Source of the DNA: Lentisphaerota bacterium
GTDB lineage: Bacteria; Verrucomicrobiota; Kiritimatiellia; UBA8416; JAUUYL01
Assembly (NCBI GenBank): GCA_030590485.1
Contig: JAUUYL010000023.1
Coordinates: forward strand, 1-35,285
Reading direction: 5' to 3'
Length of the DNA: 35,285 nt
The notes below the pieces were generated by a model. That model worked only from the letters and a program-made list of their open reading frames with translations, searched no databases and was not told the DNA's origin. How positions within the stretch are numbered: position 1 is the stretch's first letter; every line of letters starts with the position of its first letter. Shown here one piece after another: positions 7,230 to 16,893 of this stretch. Position numbers and translations under genes: made by a program.

Positions 7230-10200
7230 TTAGTTTATCTGTTGCAATTTCTTCCTGATCATCTGTGGTGGGGGTGCTATGCTGTCCAGATCTACGGGTA
7301 GCTCTTTCATAAGCTCAAGTGCTTTCTGCGAATCGGCCAGTTTTGTCTCAAGTAATGTCATCTGCTTCCGGGCTTCGTCGAGGAGCTTGCCTTTTTCTTG
7401 AATCTGATCAAGTAATTCAATGTTCTTCTTCCTTGTGGAAATAACTTCTGATACAGGAAGCTTATTGATTGAACATTTCTCGGCATTGTTTTTGTTGACG
7501 GTTTTGGAGTCCGGCATGATGACACCGTCGTTAATCAAGTGATTAAGTGCGGACAAGTTGAGAGGGCCAAACGAATCACCATTTGTCAATTCAACATTCC
7601 ACTCCATAAATAGCTTTGGCACATCTTTAGCTGCAACCCACTTCTTCTTGTCGTCGGATATAAGGTGATCAGGACCAATTCGACATTGAGCAGCCCAGTT
7701 GTACATCTCTGTTATAGAGACAGGCCCGAAAACAGAATTGTTCTCGAGTTTGAGATACCACGAGTCAGTAGCATTGGCGTCTTCAAGCTCATTTATGCGC
7801 GCCATGAATTTGCTTTCTTTGTCCTTGCTCTTGCCGAGCTCGGTTTTGACGTAAGCTTTTTGTTTCGCGAGTTCTTTTTGAGCGTTCTCAAGGAGGTCAG
7901 TGGAGCTGGCATTATCCGCTTCGAGTTTCTTCAAACGGTCCGCAAGCGCAGGATCGGTCTTGCTGCCAGAGGTCTTAACAGGTGAATCTTTGCCGGAGAC
8001 AGGAAGGGGTTGAGCTTGTTTCCTGAGATCGGCCAGCTTCTGTTCCAGCTGTTTCTTTGCCACTGCGCTTGCAGACTGCAATTTCCTGTTGTCGGCGGCC
8101 CGCAAGTTGAGCTGTTCGACCCGCTTGTCGTTTTCGGCTTTGAGTTTGTTGTGCTTGGTATCGAGAGCCTTGAGTCGATCTAGGCTGGACTTGTTATTCG
8201 TCTGGAGCTCCTTATAGTCTGCTTCGAGTGTATTCAGCTGTTTCTGGCTCGCGGCATATTCATTGCTGAGCTTCTGGTGCTCATTCTTTTGTTTTGCAAG
8301 ACGTTTTTCTTTCTCGGCAGCCGAGGTGCTCTCTGTTTTCGACAATGTCTTAAGTTCTACGTCTTTCTGTTTTAGAATGTCCTCAAGATCTTTGCGCTGT
8401 TTAGTCTGCTGACTGATTTGTTTCCGACTGCTAACCATAGACTTGTTTGCAGAATTAATCTCTCGCTGAAGTGTCGACATCTCTTTTCGAAGATCTGCGG
8501 CTTTCTTGTTGCCCTCGAGCCGTATATCTGCCTGCTTCTTTTTCTCCTGCTCAATGAGCGCTTGCGCCTTTTTAAGTGCTTTAACAGCTGATTGCGCCTG
8601 TTTATCAAGCTTGGAAAGGCGCTGTTCAAGGTTCTTCTCGTTGGAGGCCGATACTTCAGTATTCTTTTGAAGTGTTGTAAGGCGGCACTCAAATTTCTTT
8701 AATTCAGTGTTGCTCCGCTTCTTCAGCTTGACGAACTCCGTCTTCTGTTCGGCTAGTTCGCTTCTGGCTGTCTCAAGTTCTCGATCGGACTTGTCGGCAA
8801 TTTGCTGAAGCTTGTTGATACGGGTGCTCAGCTTCTTGTCGACAAGCGTTTCTCTGCATACCACTTCGGCTCGAAGCTGTATTTCCTGCTCAAGGTTTCC
8901 TTTGAGCATTCTCAGCTCTTCTGAGGCTGCTGAATATGTAAGCTCAGCATCTTCAATCTGTTGAGCGAACTCAAGACTCTGTTTCTTGGCTTTCTTTTCG
9001 AGGCGCGAAATATGGTCCTTCTGTTTTTTAAGGTCTTGCCTGCTGTGGATGAGGTCATCTTCCGAAGCAAGTGTCTGCTCTTCCAGTTCAGCAACGTATT
9101 GTTTTAACTCGCTCTCGGACGACAAAGTCATGTCAGCTTGCTTTTGGAGTGCGTCCACCCGGTGCTGAAGCTGTTCCGATACCGTTTCGCTGTTTCGCTT
9201 GAAGTCTTGATGTTCTTCTTCCAGATTCTCAATGGTGAGCTGTTTGGCTGCGCTTGACTCCTCAAGTTCGTGACGCCTGGATTTCTCCTGCTTCAGTTGT
9301 TTCTGAACAGTCTTATGCGTCTTGGTTAGTTCTTCTCGTTCGGCTTTGTGTTTTTGGAGTGCGCTTTCTGTGCGGGCCAGTGCTTCGCACGATGTGTCCA
9401 AAGCTTTTTCCAGTTCGGTTATTCTAGCCTCAAGGTTTTTGTGTAGCAGTGAGGTGGACTTGTGGAGCGCTTTGTTGTCAGAGTTCTGCCGGTCGAGTTC
9501 TTCTTCAAGTCGGCTGATTGTGGTTGCGGCAGACGCAGATGTTTTTTCTGTCTGCTTAATGTGCTTCTGGAGCCGGATTTGGTTCTGTTGCCCGGATGTC
9601 TTGAGCTCTTTGCAAATCTTTTTCTGTTTCTTGAGCTCTTTTCGAGCCTTCTCTAACGCGGTGTCTGATGTTTTGGTCTGCTTTAATAGCTTCTCTATGC
9701 TGACACTGAGTTCTTTTTCGCGTTTGGCGTTGGAACTCTTTGTGCGGATGTGCTCGGTCTTTTCGGATTTAAGGTGTTTTTTAAAATTATCGGTTTGCGA
9801 TACAATGTCACTGACTTGCTGTTCGCGGCGCTTGATGTTGACAATAAGCTTTTTCTCTTTGGATGTGTACGCGTCGTGGAGCACCTGATATTGGGCTTTT
9901 TCCTCTTCAAGTTTCCCCCTGGCAGTTTCAAGCTGTTCTTTTGATTCAGCTGAGTTCTGCTGTAGCGTTTTGATTTGATTGAGAAGCTTGTTTTCGGTTT
10001 TCTTCTCACGGATTTCAGTCTTTGCCCGCTGCTGTTTTTCTTTTTCCAGTTCCTGTTTGAGCCCTTGAAGTGTTTCGGATGCTGAGGATGAGTCTTTCTC
10101 GGCGTTTTTAATGCGTTCTTGAAGGGTAGCTTCGCTTTTGGCTGCAGCGGATTCTAGTTTGCTGAATTCATTCTGCTGAGTCTCAAGTGCGGCCCGGGCT

Positions 10201-11828
10201 TCAGTCAGAGTCGAGGATGAGCCGTCTGCTTGTTTTTTCAATTCCGTAAGCCGTTTTTTCAGTTCGTTTTCCTTTCGAATCGCTTCGTCGGAAATAGTCT
10301 GTCTGTGTAGTTGCTTTGATTGTTCAGCCTCAATAAGTTGCCTGGAGAGCTCTTTGATCTGCTTTTCGAACTCAGCTTTCTGTTGAGCCAGCTCGGATTG
10401 CTTGGTCTGCAGGAGTTCGGCTTTAGCTGCATCGAGGTCTTTGACTGATATGTCGGCCTGTTTTTTAAGCTCGGTGATCTGAGTCTGAAGCTGTTGTTCT
10501 TTTGCTGAACCGGCCTGCTTGACTTGTTCGTGACCGGATTGCTGGTTCTTCAGTTCTTCCCTGGCGCTGTTAAGTTGCTCTGTGCTGTCGCTCAGGTTCG
10601 TCTTCAGGGTTTTGATGTGTTTTTGTAGTTGTTGATCGGCATTAGTTTTGTCGGATTCGAGTTTAAGTCGGGCGGTTGTTTCGCCAGCCAGTTTTTCTTT
10701 AAGTTTGTTTAACTCTGCGGCGAGGGAAGAAGTCTTTTTGTCTGAATCCTGTATGCGTTGAGCAAATTCAGTTTCCTTTTCCTTGATTTGCTTATCAAGA
10801 TCGATATGTATCTGCTTTTGTTTCGTGAGATCCTGTTTAGCGCTGTTTAGCGTCAGAATTGCTTCATCGGCCTGTTTCTGGAGTTCGCTGGCCTGCTTCT
10901 GAAGTTGGCCTTGTTTTTCGTTGCTGGCAGTAATAGCTGCTTCAGCACTTTCCTTTTGTTCTTCGAGTGCCTGTTTGACAGTTCCTAATTGTTTAGTGGA
11001 TGTGTCGAGAGAGCTTTGCAGTTCACTTACGCGTTTGCGAAGTTCAGCATCGGTGTTAGAGTCTTTGGCCGCAATGTCAGCTTGTCGTTTCTTCTCGTGC
11101 GCGAGCACTTTGGTGAGGTCGTCAATCTTGTTTGATTGCGTGGGTCCTGATTTCTCAAGCTCCTGTACTTTCTTGAAAAGATCGCGCGTCTTTATGTGGC
11201 TTTGTTCTTTTAGCTCGAGATATTTGGTCTTCTGTTGTTCGAGCTGCTCGGAGAGATTGTTTAGTGCCTGTGTTTTTTCCTGGAGTTCTTCTGATAGTTG
11301 TGAGGTAAGCTTTGTCAGCTCTTCTTTTTCGTCCGTTGGTTTTCTGGGTCCCTGTTCTATCGGCGTAATCTCTGCCAGTTCGCCCAGTGCTTGCTTTGCG
11401 GGTTGCTGGGTGACTGGAGCCGAAGGTGTGGCGGGAGTAGCTTTTTGTGCAGGGCCTTTGCTGTGTCCTTTCAGAATGTCCTGAAGAAGCATTTCCTTTT
11501 CCGTAATTATGTTGTTAAGTACGGCGTGAGGTTCGATTTTCCCTCGGCTGATCAGTTGTGGTGCGGCGAGAATATTGAAAGGCCCGTATTTCTCTCCGTT
11601 CTTGAGTTTGACCACCCATTCCATTTTGAGTTCGCCGAAAGATTCTGCGGGCATCCAGTTTGTGTTGTCGTGGGATACAAGATTGCCCTCGGCAATACGG
11701 CCTTCTTCAGCCCAAGCTCTCAGTGTAGACATTGAGATGGGTCCGTAAATCATGTCGTCTGATATTTTGAGATACCATTTCTCTGGATCAGACTCTGTGG
11801 CTTTAAAAGTCTCGTGTAATCGTGACAT
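7230..11828 (-). CDS. Giant coiled-coil protein with paired GYF_2 domains at both ends
   Basis: The 1532-residue protein begins with two tandem GYF_2 (DUF4339-like) modules, residues 18-62 (WYLKISDDMIYGPIS ... NWMPA) and about 70-105 (MEWVVKLKNGEKYGPFN). After a Pro/Ala linker there are about 1150 residues of nearly uninterrupted heptad-type coiled coil rich in Lys, Glu, Gln and Leu. A second tandem GYF_2 pair follows at about 1357-1402 and 1408-1445, then a short coiled coil and a Pro-containing tail. GYF_2 modules are thought to mediate protein interaction. There is no signal peptide or membrane span, so it is probably a cytoplasmic rod, over 100 nm long if fully extended (inference). Start ATG 11828 lies seven bases after GGGATGA. 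It is transcribed alone. Confidence 0.88.
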   Translation of the reverse strand: MSRLHETFKATESDPEKWYLKISDDMIYGPISMSTLRAWAEEGRIAEGNLVSHDNTNWMPAESFGELKMEWVVKLKNGEKYGPFNILAAPQLISRGKIEPHAVLNNIITEKEMLLQDILKGHSKGPAQKATPATPSAPVTQQPAKQALGELAEITPIEQGPRKPTDEKEELTKLTSQLSEELQEKTQALNNLSEQLEQQKTKYLELKEQSHIKTRDLFKKVQELEKSGPTQSNKIDDLTKVLAHEKKRQADIAAKDSNTDAELRKRVSELQSSLDTSTKQLGTVKQALEEQKESAEAAITASNEKQGQLQKQASELQKQADEAILTLNSAKQDLTKQKQIHIDLDKQIKEKETEFAQRIQDSDKKTSSLAAELNKLKEKLAGETTARLKLESDKTNADQQLQKHIKTLKTNLSDSTEQLNSAREELKNQQSGHEQVKQAGSAKEQQLQTQITELKKQADISVKDLDAAKAELLQTKQSELAQQKAEFEKQIKELSRQLIEAEQSKQLHRQTISDEAIRKENELKKRLTELKKQADGSSSTLTEARAALETQQNEFSKLESAAAKSEATLQERIKNAEKDSSSASETLQGLKQELEKEKQQRAKTEIREKKTENKLLNQIKTLQQNSAESKEQLETARGKLEEEKAQYQVLHDAYTSKEKKLIVNIKRREQQVSDIVSQTDNFKKHLKSEKTEHIRTKSSNAKREKELSVSIEKLLKQTKTSDTALEKARKELKKQKKICKELKTSGQQNQIRLQKHIKQTEKTSASAATTISRLEEELDRQNSDNKALHKSTSLLHKNLEARITELEKALDTSCEALARTESALQKHKAEREELTKTHKTVQKQLKQEKSRRHELEESSAAKQLTIENLEEEHQDFKRNSETVSEQLQHRVDALQKQADMTLSSESELKQYVAELEEQTLASEDDLIHSRQDLKKQKDHISRLEKKAKKQSLEFAQQIEDAELTYSAASEELRMLKGNLEQEIQLRAEVVCRETLVDKKLSTRINKLQQIADKSDRELETARSELAEQKTEFVKLKKRSNTELKKFECRLTTLQKNTEVSASNEKNLEQRLSKLDKQAQSAVKALKKAQALIEQEKKKQADIRLEGNKKAADLRKEMSTLQREINSANKSMVSSRKQISQQTKQRKDLEDILKQKDVELKTLSKTESTSAAEKEKRLAKQKNEHQKLSNEYAASQKQLNTLEADYKELQTNNKSSLDRLKALDTKHNKLKAENDKRVEQLNLRAADNRKLQSASAVAKKQLEQKLADLRKQAQPLPVSGKDSPVKTSGSKTDPALADRLKKLEADNASSTDLLENAQKELAKQKAYVKTELGKSKDKESKFMARINELEDANATDSWYLKLENNSVFGPVSITEMYNWAAQCRIGPDHLISDDKKKWVAAKDVPKLFMEWNVELTNGDSFGPLNLSALNHLINDGVIMPDSKTVNKNNAEKCSINKLPVSEVISTRKKNIELLDQIQEKGKLLDEARKQMTLLETKLADSQKALELMKELPVDLDSIAPPPQMIRKKLQQIN

Positions 11829-12003
11829 TGGTCATCCCGTAATTTCGATCAAAATACATACTTTGCTGTACAGGAGAATACTATAAAATTTTGGGCTTCA
11901 AGTGTCGAGTGGAATGTGGCCAGCAATTCTTAAAGGGGTGAGAATTGGGCAGACAAAGCCTGCGTTTAATGTTAAAATCTCGCGTTGTTTTTGGGAGTGT
12001 TTG

Positions 12004-12933
12004 ATGAGTCGATATGTTCTGTTGTTGCTGATATTATTAATGTTTTCGGGGTATTCTAAGGGTGGAGGCGAAATAATGGAGAAGAAAAAGCAGGTGATAC
12101 GCGAGACTATTGGGGATGGCAAATGGTTTCCCGGCAATAGGGATCAGTTGAAATCCATGGTAGATGGTTATATTGACGGGGCAGAAGTACCGAAAATACC
12201 AGGCAGAATTATTGCTGCGATAGCTCCGCATGCGGGGTACGTGTATTCCGGGAGAGTTGCGGGACACACGTTTCGAGCATTAAAAGAGAATGCTGTTCGT
12301 GTCGGGATGCCGGATGTTGTTGTTGTGATTGGGTTCTCGCACAGCAGGGGTTTCAAAGGTGTGGCGTTGATGGACGGAACGGTGTTGGAAAGTCCGCTAG
12401 GCAAGGTGGAACTTGATGTTGAGTCGGTAGATTTTCTGGCAGGGCAGAGTGATCGGATCTTCCTGAGTTATGAGCCTCATAACGGGGAGCATTCGGCGGA
12501 GAACGAAGTTCCGTTTGTGCAGACCGCGTTTCCGGATGCAAAAATACTGGTTGGTTTGATGGGGGATCATGATGAAGCGACTTTGAAGGAGCTGGTTTCC
12601 GCTTTGGTAAGCTTGTCGAAAAAGAAGAAAATTGTCGTAGTCGCCAGTACGGATCTTCTTCATTATGCGGATTATGATTTAGTGACAAGTACGGACGCTG
12701 AAACACTGAAGAAGATCTCAGCGCTGGATGATGCGGCGTTGATGAAGAGCTGGGGATATCAACATCAGGTTTGTTGTGGTGTTATGCCTGTATTGGCAGT
12801 TATGAGATACTCAAAGGCGCTGGGCTGCGTTGGCGGAAAGACGCTGATGTATCGCAACAGTGGGGATGACAATCCGGCAAGTCGCGGCAGCTTCGTTGTT
12901 GGTTATGGTTCTGTTGTTTTCTCAGTTGAGTGA
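12004..12933 (+). CDS. MEMO1 / AmmeMemoRadiSam-B family protein, possibly exported
   Basis: The protein has the MEMO family pattern: IAPHAGYVYSG (H76), GFSHSRGF (H113), GEHSAENEVPF, VASTDLLHYADYD and QVCCGVMPV. The family shares the fold of LigB-type non-haem iron dioxygenases, but its bacterial function is unsettled; B proteins often occur with AMMECR1 and radical-SAM partners, which are absent here. Two starts are plausible. ATG 12004 adds an N-terminus with an uninterrupted hydrophobic run (YVLLLLILLMF), like a signal peptide. ATG 12076 has a near-ideal GGAGG seven bases upstream and gives a 285-residue cytosolic form. The 3' end overlaps the convergent TPR-like gene by 12 bases. Confidence 0.85.
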   Translation: MSRYVLLLLILLMFSGYSKGGGEIMEKKKQVIRETIGDGKWFPGNRDQLKSMVDGYIDGAEVPKIPGRIIAAIAPHAGYVYSGRVAGHTFRALKENAVRVGMPDVVVVIGFSHSRGFKGVALMDGTVLESPLGKVELDVESVDFLAGQSDRIFLSYEPHNGEHSAENEVPFVQTAFPDAKILVGLMGDHDEATLKELVSALVSLSKKKKIVVVASTDLLHYADYDLVTSTDAETLKKISALDDAALMKSWGYQHQVCCGVMPVLAVMRYSKALGCVGGKTLMYRNSGDDNPASRGSFVVGYGSVVFSVE

Positions 12934-14487
12934 TAGAGACTTTTTCGCTTCAGCCAGCTCTGCTGTTCCCTTGTTAATGACGTCAATACTTTTTGTGTTT
13001 CGCTTGTCTATGGTGTTGCTGGCTTCGATATAATACTGTTTAGCTTCGGTGTACGCCTTGGCGGCATCTTCCTTCTTGTTGATTGATAGGTATATATCGC
13101 CAATCCGTTTCGCGTTACGGCCGAGTATCATTTCTGTTGTATGCAGTATGCCGGTTGTCGGGTCTGATTCAGGCTTGTTGATTTCCTCCGTAAGCTTCAT
13201 GAAGTCTCTGAAAGATTTGATGGCATCTTCATGTCGACCCTGCTGGAGTGCTAGATGTGCTTCAAGTTTCCTGATGATAAAAGCATGCCACGCATCGTCT
13301 TGTCCGGGAATGCGACTCTTGACAAGTGCGATGGATGCAGCATAATCTTCCAGTATAAACGTCAGGTCAAGCGTGATCAGTTTCATGCTCTGGGCATTAT
13401 TCTCTTCCAGTGATGGTGCCAGGCGCTTAGATATATCATAAAGAGTCGTTATGACGGCTTTATCGTTGGTCCCCAACAGATTGTAAATATACGTCCTGTA
13501 GAGCGTAAAGAATGCTTTGGGTTCGACGATATGTTTCTCTAGAAAGACAAGGCGGTTAACCAGTTCTTGAGGTTTGTTTTTTGCGTTCGTCAGATAGATA
13601 CGAGCTGTAGCCATGCATGTGTTTGAGAGGTTTTTATTGTTCTGTATGATGTGTTTGCACAACATGTCGATTCTTGCACTCTCTGTATTATTATTCAAGG
13701 CATCAAGCGATCTTCGTACGAGACTGCTGGTGAAGTTATCCTGGATTTGAGTGGCGGCGGATTTGAGCTGATCTATACCTTTATCCCATTCTTTACGGCC
13801 GAATAGAATGTCTATATTTGCTATTTTGATTATGACTTTTAATTCGGGGTCATCTTCAGAAAGCTTGCCGGCGCTCGCCAGTATTTTTTCGGCGTCATCA
13901 AGTTTGCTGTTTTTGATTGCGAAGTTGATGAGTGCCTGAAGTGTACGGTTGCGCGATTGAGGGGCGAAGTTCGCGACACGATCATTGATCATGGCTAGCA
14001 CGTCATTAATCTGGTCTTTAATCAGCAGGGTTTGTGCGAGTTGTAGTGTCACGCTTTGCTTAAATTTTTCTGGCAGATTCAGCTCCATCAGTTGGGACCC
14101 CCATGCCATTAGCGCATCCTGATTATTAGTTTGCTGATAGTAAGACATGATTCTGCCGAGTGCGTTTTGCAGAAGATCGGGTGTTTCTTTTTCAGCTGCA
14201 AGAAATCTTTCTTTTGCTGTGTCTGCTTGTCCGGCTTTGAGAAGAATGTTAATCAGGTTGTTAAATAAATATATTTTTGACTGGGGCTCAATCTTGCGGT
14301 TGAGGAGGGCGTCATTCAGGGTCTGAATAGCCGCGTTAGTGTTTCCCTCATAAAAAAGGGTCATGGCTGTTTCCTGGGCTTGCTGTCCGCGATCGATATT
14401 CTGATCCGTTTGCCGTCCGCAGCCGGACAATATGGTGCAAATGACAGCACTGAGGATGAAAAAAGAAAAAGTCTTCTTTTGAGGCAT
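12922..14487 (-). CDS. TPR-like repeat lipoprotein
   Basis: This 521-residue protein has an N-terminal signal ending in the lipobox LSGC (C23), so it should be lipid-anchored in the periplasm or outer membrane. The rest is helical, with repeated TPR-like pairs: AMTLFYEGNTNAAIQTLNDAL (split here as AMTLFYEGNTN then AAIQTLNDAL), LLKAGQADTAKERFLAAE, and near the C-terminus ALQQGRHEDAIKSFRDF and DIYLSINKKEDAAKAYTEA. TPR proteins are scaffolds for other proteins; the partner is unknown. GGAG lies eight bases before ATG 14487. The 3' end overlaps the MEMO gene on the opposite strand. Confidence 0.82.
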   Translation of the reverse strand: MPQKKTFSFFILSAVICTILSGCGRQTDQNIDRGQQAQETAMTLFYEGNTNAAIQTLNDALLNRKIEPQSKIYLFNNLINILLKAGQADTAKERFLAAEKETPDLLQNALGRIMSYYQQTNNQDALMAWGSQLMELNLPEKFKQSVTLQLAQTLLIKDQINDVLAMINDRVANFAPQSRNRTLQALINFAIKNSKLDDAEKILASAGKLSEDDPELKVIIKIANIDILFGRKEWDKGIDQLKSAATQIQDNFTSSLVRRSLDALNNNTESARIDMLCKHIIQNNKNLSNTCMATARIYLTNAKNKPQELVNRLVFLEKHIVEPKAFFTLYRTYIYNLLGTNDKAVITTLYDISKRLAPSLEENNAQSMKLITLDLTFILEDYAASIALVKSRIPGQDDAWHAFIIRKLEAHLALQQGRHEDAIKSFRDFMKLTEEINKPESDPTTGILHTTEMILGRNAKRIGDIYLSINKKEDAAKAYTEAKQYYIEASNTIDKRNTKSIDVINKGTAELAEAKKSLSLN

Positions 14488-14601
14488 GATGACGCTCCTT
14501 TTAAGTGTGTGACTCTATATGGATCAAGTATGTTTTACCATTCTTGACAAGTCAAGTGATGTTTTGTAACTATCAGGGTTATCTTTATAGAGGAGGATCT
14601 T

Positions 14602-15045
14602 ATGGATTTAAACGAGGAACAAAAAGGCGCTATCTCAGGATGGGTGCAAGAGGGGCAGGGATTGTCGGAGATACAGAAGGCGCTTGCGGAGCAATTTGAT
14701 ATCAGCATGACCTATATGGATGTCAGGTTTCTTTTGCTGGATTTGGGTCTTGATGTTCAAGACAAGCCGGAGGCCAAGCCGAAACAAGAGGCCGAAGATG
14801 AGCCTGGTATTTCTGATGCTGCTGCGCCTGGAGGTGTGTCGCTTGAAGTAGACCGCATAATGAAGCCGGGTGCGCTTGTGAGCGGAACGGTTGTTTTCAG
14901 CGATGGAAAAAGTGGATCATGGGGGCTGGATCAGGGTGGTCGCCTTGCCCTTGACATGGGGGATACTGACTACAAGCCGACGGAAGACGATATCGCGGCA
15001 TTTCAGCAGGATCTGAAAGCTACGCTTGAAAAACGGGGCTTCTGA
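14602..15045 (+). CDS. Small conserved-looking protein of unknown function
   Basis: The 147-residue product has a helical N-terminus (residues 1-50) with LSEIQKALAEQF and MTYMDVRFLLLDLGL, resembling a small helix-turn-helix that reads like 'how to search a sequence', then an acidic linker (about 55-80). The C-terminal region (about 80-145) looks like a beta-rich fold ending in a helix. I recall similar hypothetical proteins in Verrucomicrobia-type genomes but can name no function. A strong Shine-Dalgarno (GAGGAGG) precedes ATG 14602. It is the first gene of an operon with the HAD phosphatase (4 bases later) and proC. Confidence 0.7.
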   Translation: MDLNEEQKGAISGWVQEGQGLSEIQKALAEQFDISMTYMDVRFLLLDLGLDVQDKPEAKPKQEAEDEPGISDAAAPGGVSLEVDRIMKPGALVSGTVVFSDGKSGSWGLDQGGRLALDMGDTDYKPTEDDIAAFQQDLKATLEKRGF

Positions 15046-15049
15046 CTCT

Positions 15050-16075
15050 ATGAGTGATGTTAGGTTGATAGCCACAGATCTTGACGGAACACTTGTGGGG
15101 CATACTGCCGATTTTCGGCTATACGAGGAGTTGCGTGAGAAGCTCATAGAATATCGCCGCAAAAACAACACTGTTTGGGCGACATGCACAGGAAGAAGTC
15201 TTGCCAGCACAAAACAGTTTCTTGGTCCAATGGAAGACTTGGGCATCAGGCCGCACTATATCATTGTCAGTCATGCGTTCATCTACGAGCATACAAAGCT
15301 GGGGTACGTTCCTCATCTGGCATGGAACTTTAGGATGAGCAGTATTTTCCGCCAGAACAGTCGTGATATTCGGAGATCTATCGATAAATGGTACAAGACC
15401 ATAACGGCGGCATCGCTTGGTGTAGTGACTGTATACAGGCGGAAGACGAGACTGCGAATGCGTTTTAGAACGGAAGAGGCGGCCATTGTTATCGAGCGGA
15501 TGTTGGAAAAGGAATCAAGTCAGCATGCCTATCTCAGGGTGGTAAGGCACGATCGGGAAATAGATGTCTTTCAGTTACCGTTCTCAAAAGGGCTGGCGGT
15601 CTCAGAGTTGGCCGGTCACCTGCTCATTGATCGTAGCAATATATTAACAATAGGGGACGGCCACAACGATCTCAGCATGCTGGATCAGTCTGTAGCTGAG
15701 TATTCCGCCTGCCCGTCTAATGCAGAACCAGAAGTGCAGTATCTGGTTCATTGTAACCAAGGTCATCTGGCCAGCAAACCCGATCTGGCTGGGGTAATAG
15801 AGATATTAGATGCTCATTTGCAGAATAAGATTAACAGCGAATTGCCGGATTGCTGGAAGCCCAGCGAGCCCAGACTGTCGAGCCGCCGAATAAGTGACAT
15901 GGCAACCATACCGCACACAGGTGGTTTTAAAAGGAGTCTTCTTTTTGTACTTGTTTCTTTTACGGTACTGCTTGTCGTGGCATGGTTTAACGTGATACCG
16001 TTCTCACGTTACATTCTCACACCTTTCTACTTATTGATTAAGGTGATAGAAAAAATCGTGAATATATTTATATAG
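15050..16075 (+). CDS. HAD-superfamily (Cof-type) phosphatase with C-terminal membrane segment
   Basis: The 341-residue protein has HAD motif I in ATDLDGTLVGH (residues 8-18), motif II as the Thr/Ser in ATCTGRSLAS, the conserved Lys in the SKG segment, and motif IV in TIGDGHNDLSMLD. The cap resembles IIB (Cof / sucrose-phosphate-phosphatase-like) members, which dephosphorylate small sugar phosphates. Unusually, the last ~45 residues are hydrophobic (LLFVLVSFTVLLVVAWF and a second stretch), so the enzyme is probably anchored to the inner membrane with its catalytic domain in the cytosol. ATG 15050 is preferred to a TTG at 15026, which overlaps the upstream gene. The true substrate is not predictable. 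Confidence 0.85.
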   Translation: MSDVRLIATDLDGTLVGHTADFRLYEELREKLIEYRRKNNTVWATCTGRSLASTKQFLGPMEDLGIRPHYIIVSHAFIYEHTKLGYVPHLAWNFRMSSIFRQNSRDIRRSIDKWYKTITAASLGVVTVYRRKTRLRMRFRTEEAAIVIERMLEKESSQHAYLRVVRHDREIDVFQLPFSKGLAVSELAGHLLIDRSNILTIGDGHNDLSMLDQSVAEYSACPSNAEPEVQYLVHCNQGHLASKPDLAGVIEILDAHLQNKINSELPDCWKPSEPRLSSRRISDMATIPHTGGFKRSLLFVLVSFTVLLVVAWFNVIPFSRYILTPFYLLIKVIEKIVNIFI

Positions 16076-16092
16076 ATGAGGAATGGCAAGAC

Positions 16093-16884
16093 ATGAAAGT
16101 AGGGTTTATAGGAACCGGCAAGATGGGCGAGGCTATAATTGCAGCGCTGACGGCGAGCCGGGGTACATATAGGATATTTGCATGCGAGGTAGATGCTGAA
16201 CGAGCAAAGACCATAAAACGCCGTTACGCGATTAATGTCTACAAACGAAGCGTTTCCGTTTTAGAAAGCACAAATATCATATTCCTGGCGGTCAAGCCTC
16301 AGGATCTCGACGCGGTTCTAAAGGAGATGGCACCCAGCATCACCAAGGATCATCTTTTCATTTCAATTGCGGCAGGGAAGACAATAGCTCACATGAACTC
16401 GATTATTCGCAAGGGCAAAGTAGTAAGGGTGATGCCGAACCTTGCCACTCTTGTATCAGAAGGCATGAGCGTTTTCTGCAAGAGCAAGCGCGTAACCGCA
16501 CAGGATAAGAAGATGGTGGTATCGTTGCTGTCCTGTTTCGGGAAAGTCCTCGAGCTACCCGAAGCCAGGTTCGATGCTGTCACGGCTCTCAGTGGTTCGG
16601 GACCCGCGTTTTTTGCCTATTTAATGGATCTGATGGTAAACGCAGCAGTTGAGGAAGGATTGGAGAGGAAGGACGCTCTCCTTATGGCCGAGCAGACAAT
16701 GCTCGGAACGTCCAAACTGTTGATTGAGAACAATCTTGATCCTCAGGAGCTGATTGATGCGGTCTCTTCGCCAAAAGGAACGACGGCGGCTGGCATGACC
16801 CGTCTTAAGAATCAGGAAGTATCCAAGATTATAAGCCGCACGATAAAAGCCGCCGCCAAACGCTCTAAAGAACTCAGCAAGTAG
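16093..16884 (+). CDS. proC: Pyrroline-5-carboxylate reductase
   Basis: The 263-residue protein begins with the Rossmann motif GFIGTGKMGEAI (residues 4-15) and has AVKPQDL, VRVMPNLATLVSEG, the substrate-site segment ALSGSGPAFFAYLMD and AVSSPKGTTAAGM. All are typical of ProC, which reduces pyrroline-5-carboxylate to proline with NAD(P)H in the cytosol. Length is normal. A purine-rich TGAGGA precedes ATG 16093, 17 bases after the HAD gene. It ends just before a convergent hairpin. Confidence 0.95.
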   Translation: MKVGFIGTGKMGEAIIAALTASRGTYRIFACEVDAERAKTIKRRYAINVYKRSVSVLESTNIIFLAVKPQDLDAVLKEMAPSITKDHLFISIAAGKTIAHMNSIIRKGKVVRVMPNLATLVSEGMSVFCKSKRVTAQDKKMVVSLLSCFGKVLELPEARFDAVTALSGSGPAFFAYLMDLMVNAAVEEGLERKDALLMAEQTMLGTSKLLIENNLDPQELIDAVSSPKGTTAAGMTRLKNQEVSKIISRTIKAAAKRSKELSK

Positions 16885-16893
16885 TTGACCATT

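Noticed and set aside
9322-9888. 188-codon plus-strand frame opposite the coiled-coil gene
   Set aside because: It is the antisense shadow of the Lys/Glu/Gln-rich coiled coil, giving Ser/Phe/Cys-rich low-complexity sequence. The same applies to 10921-11484.
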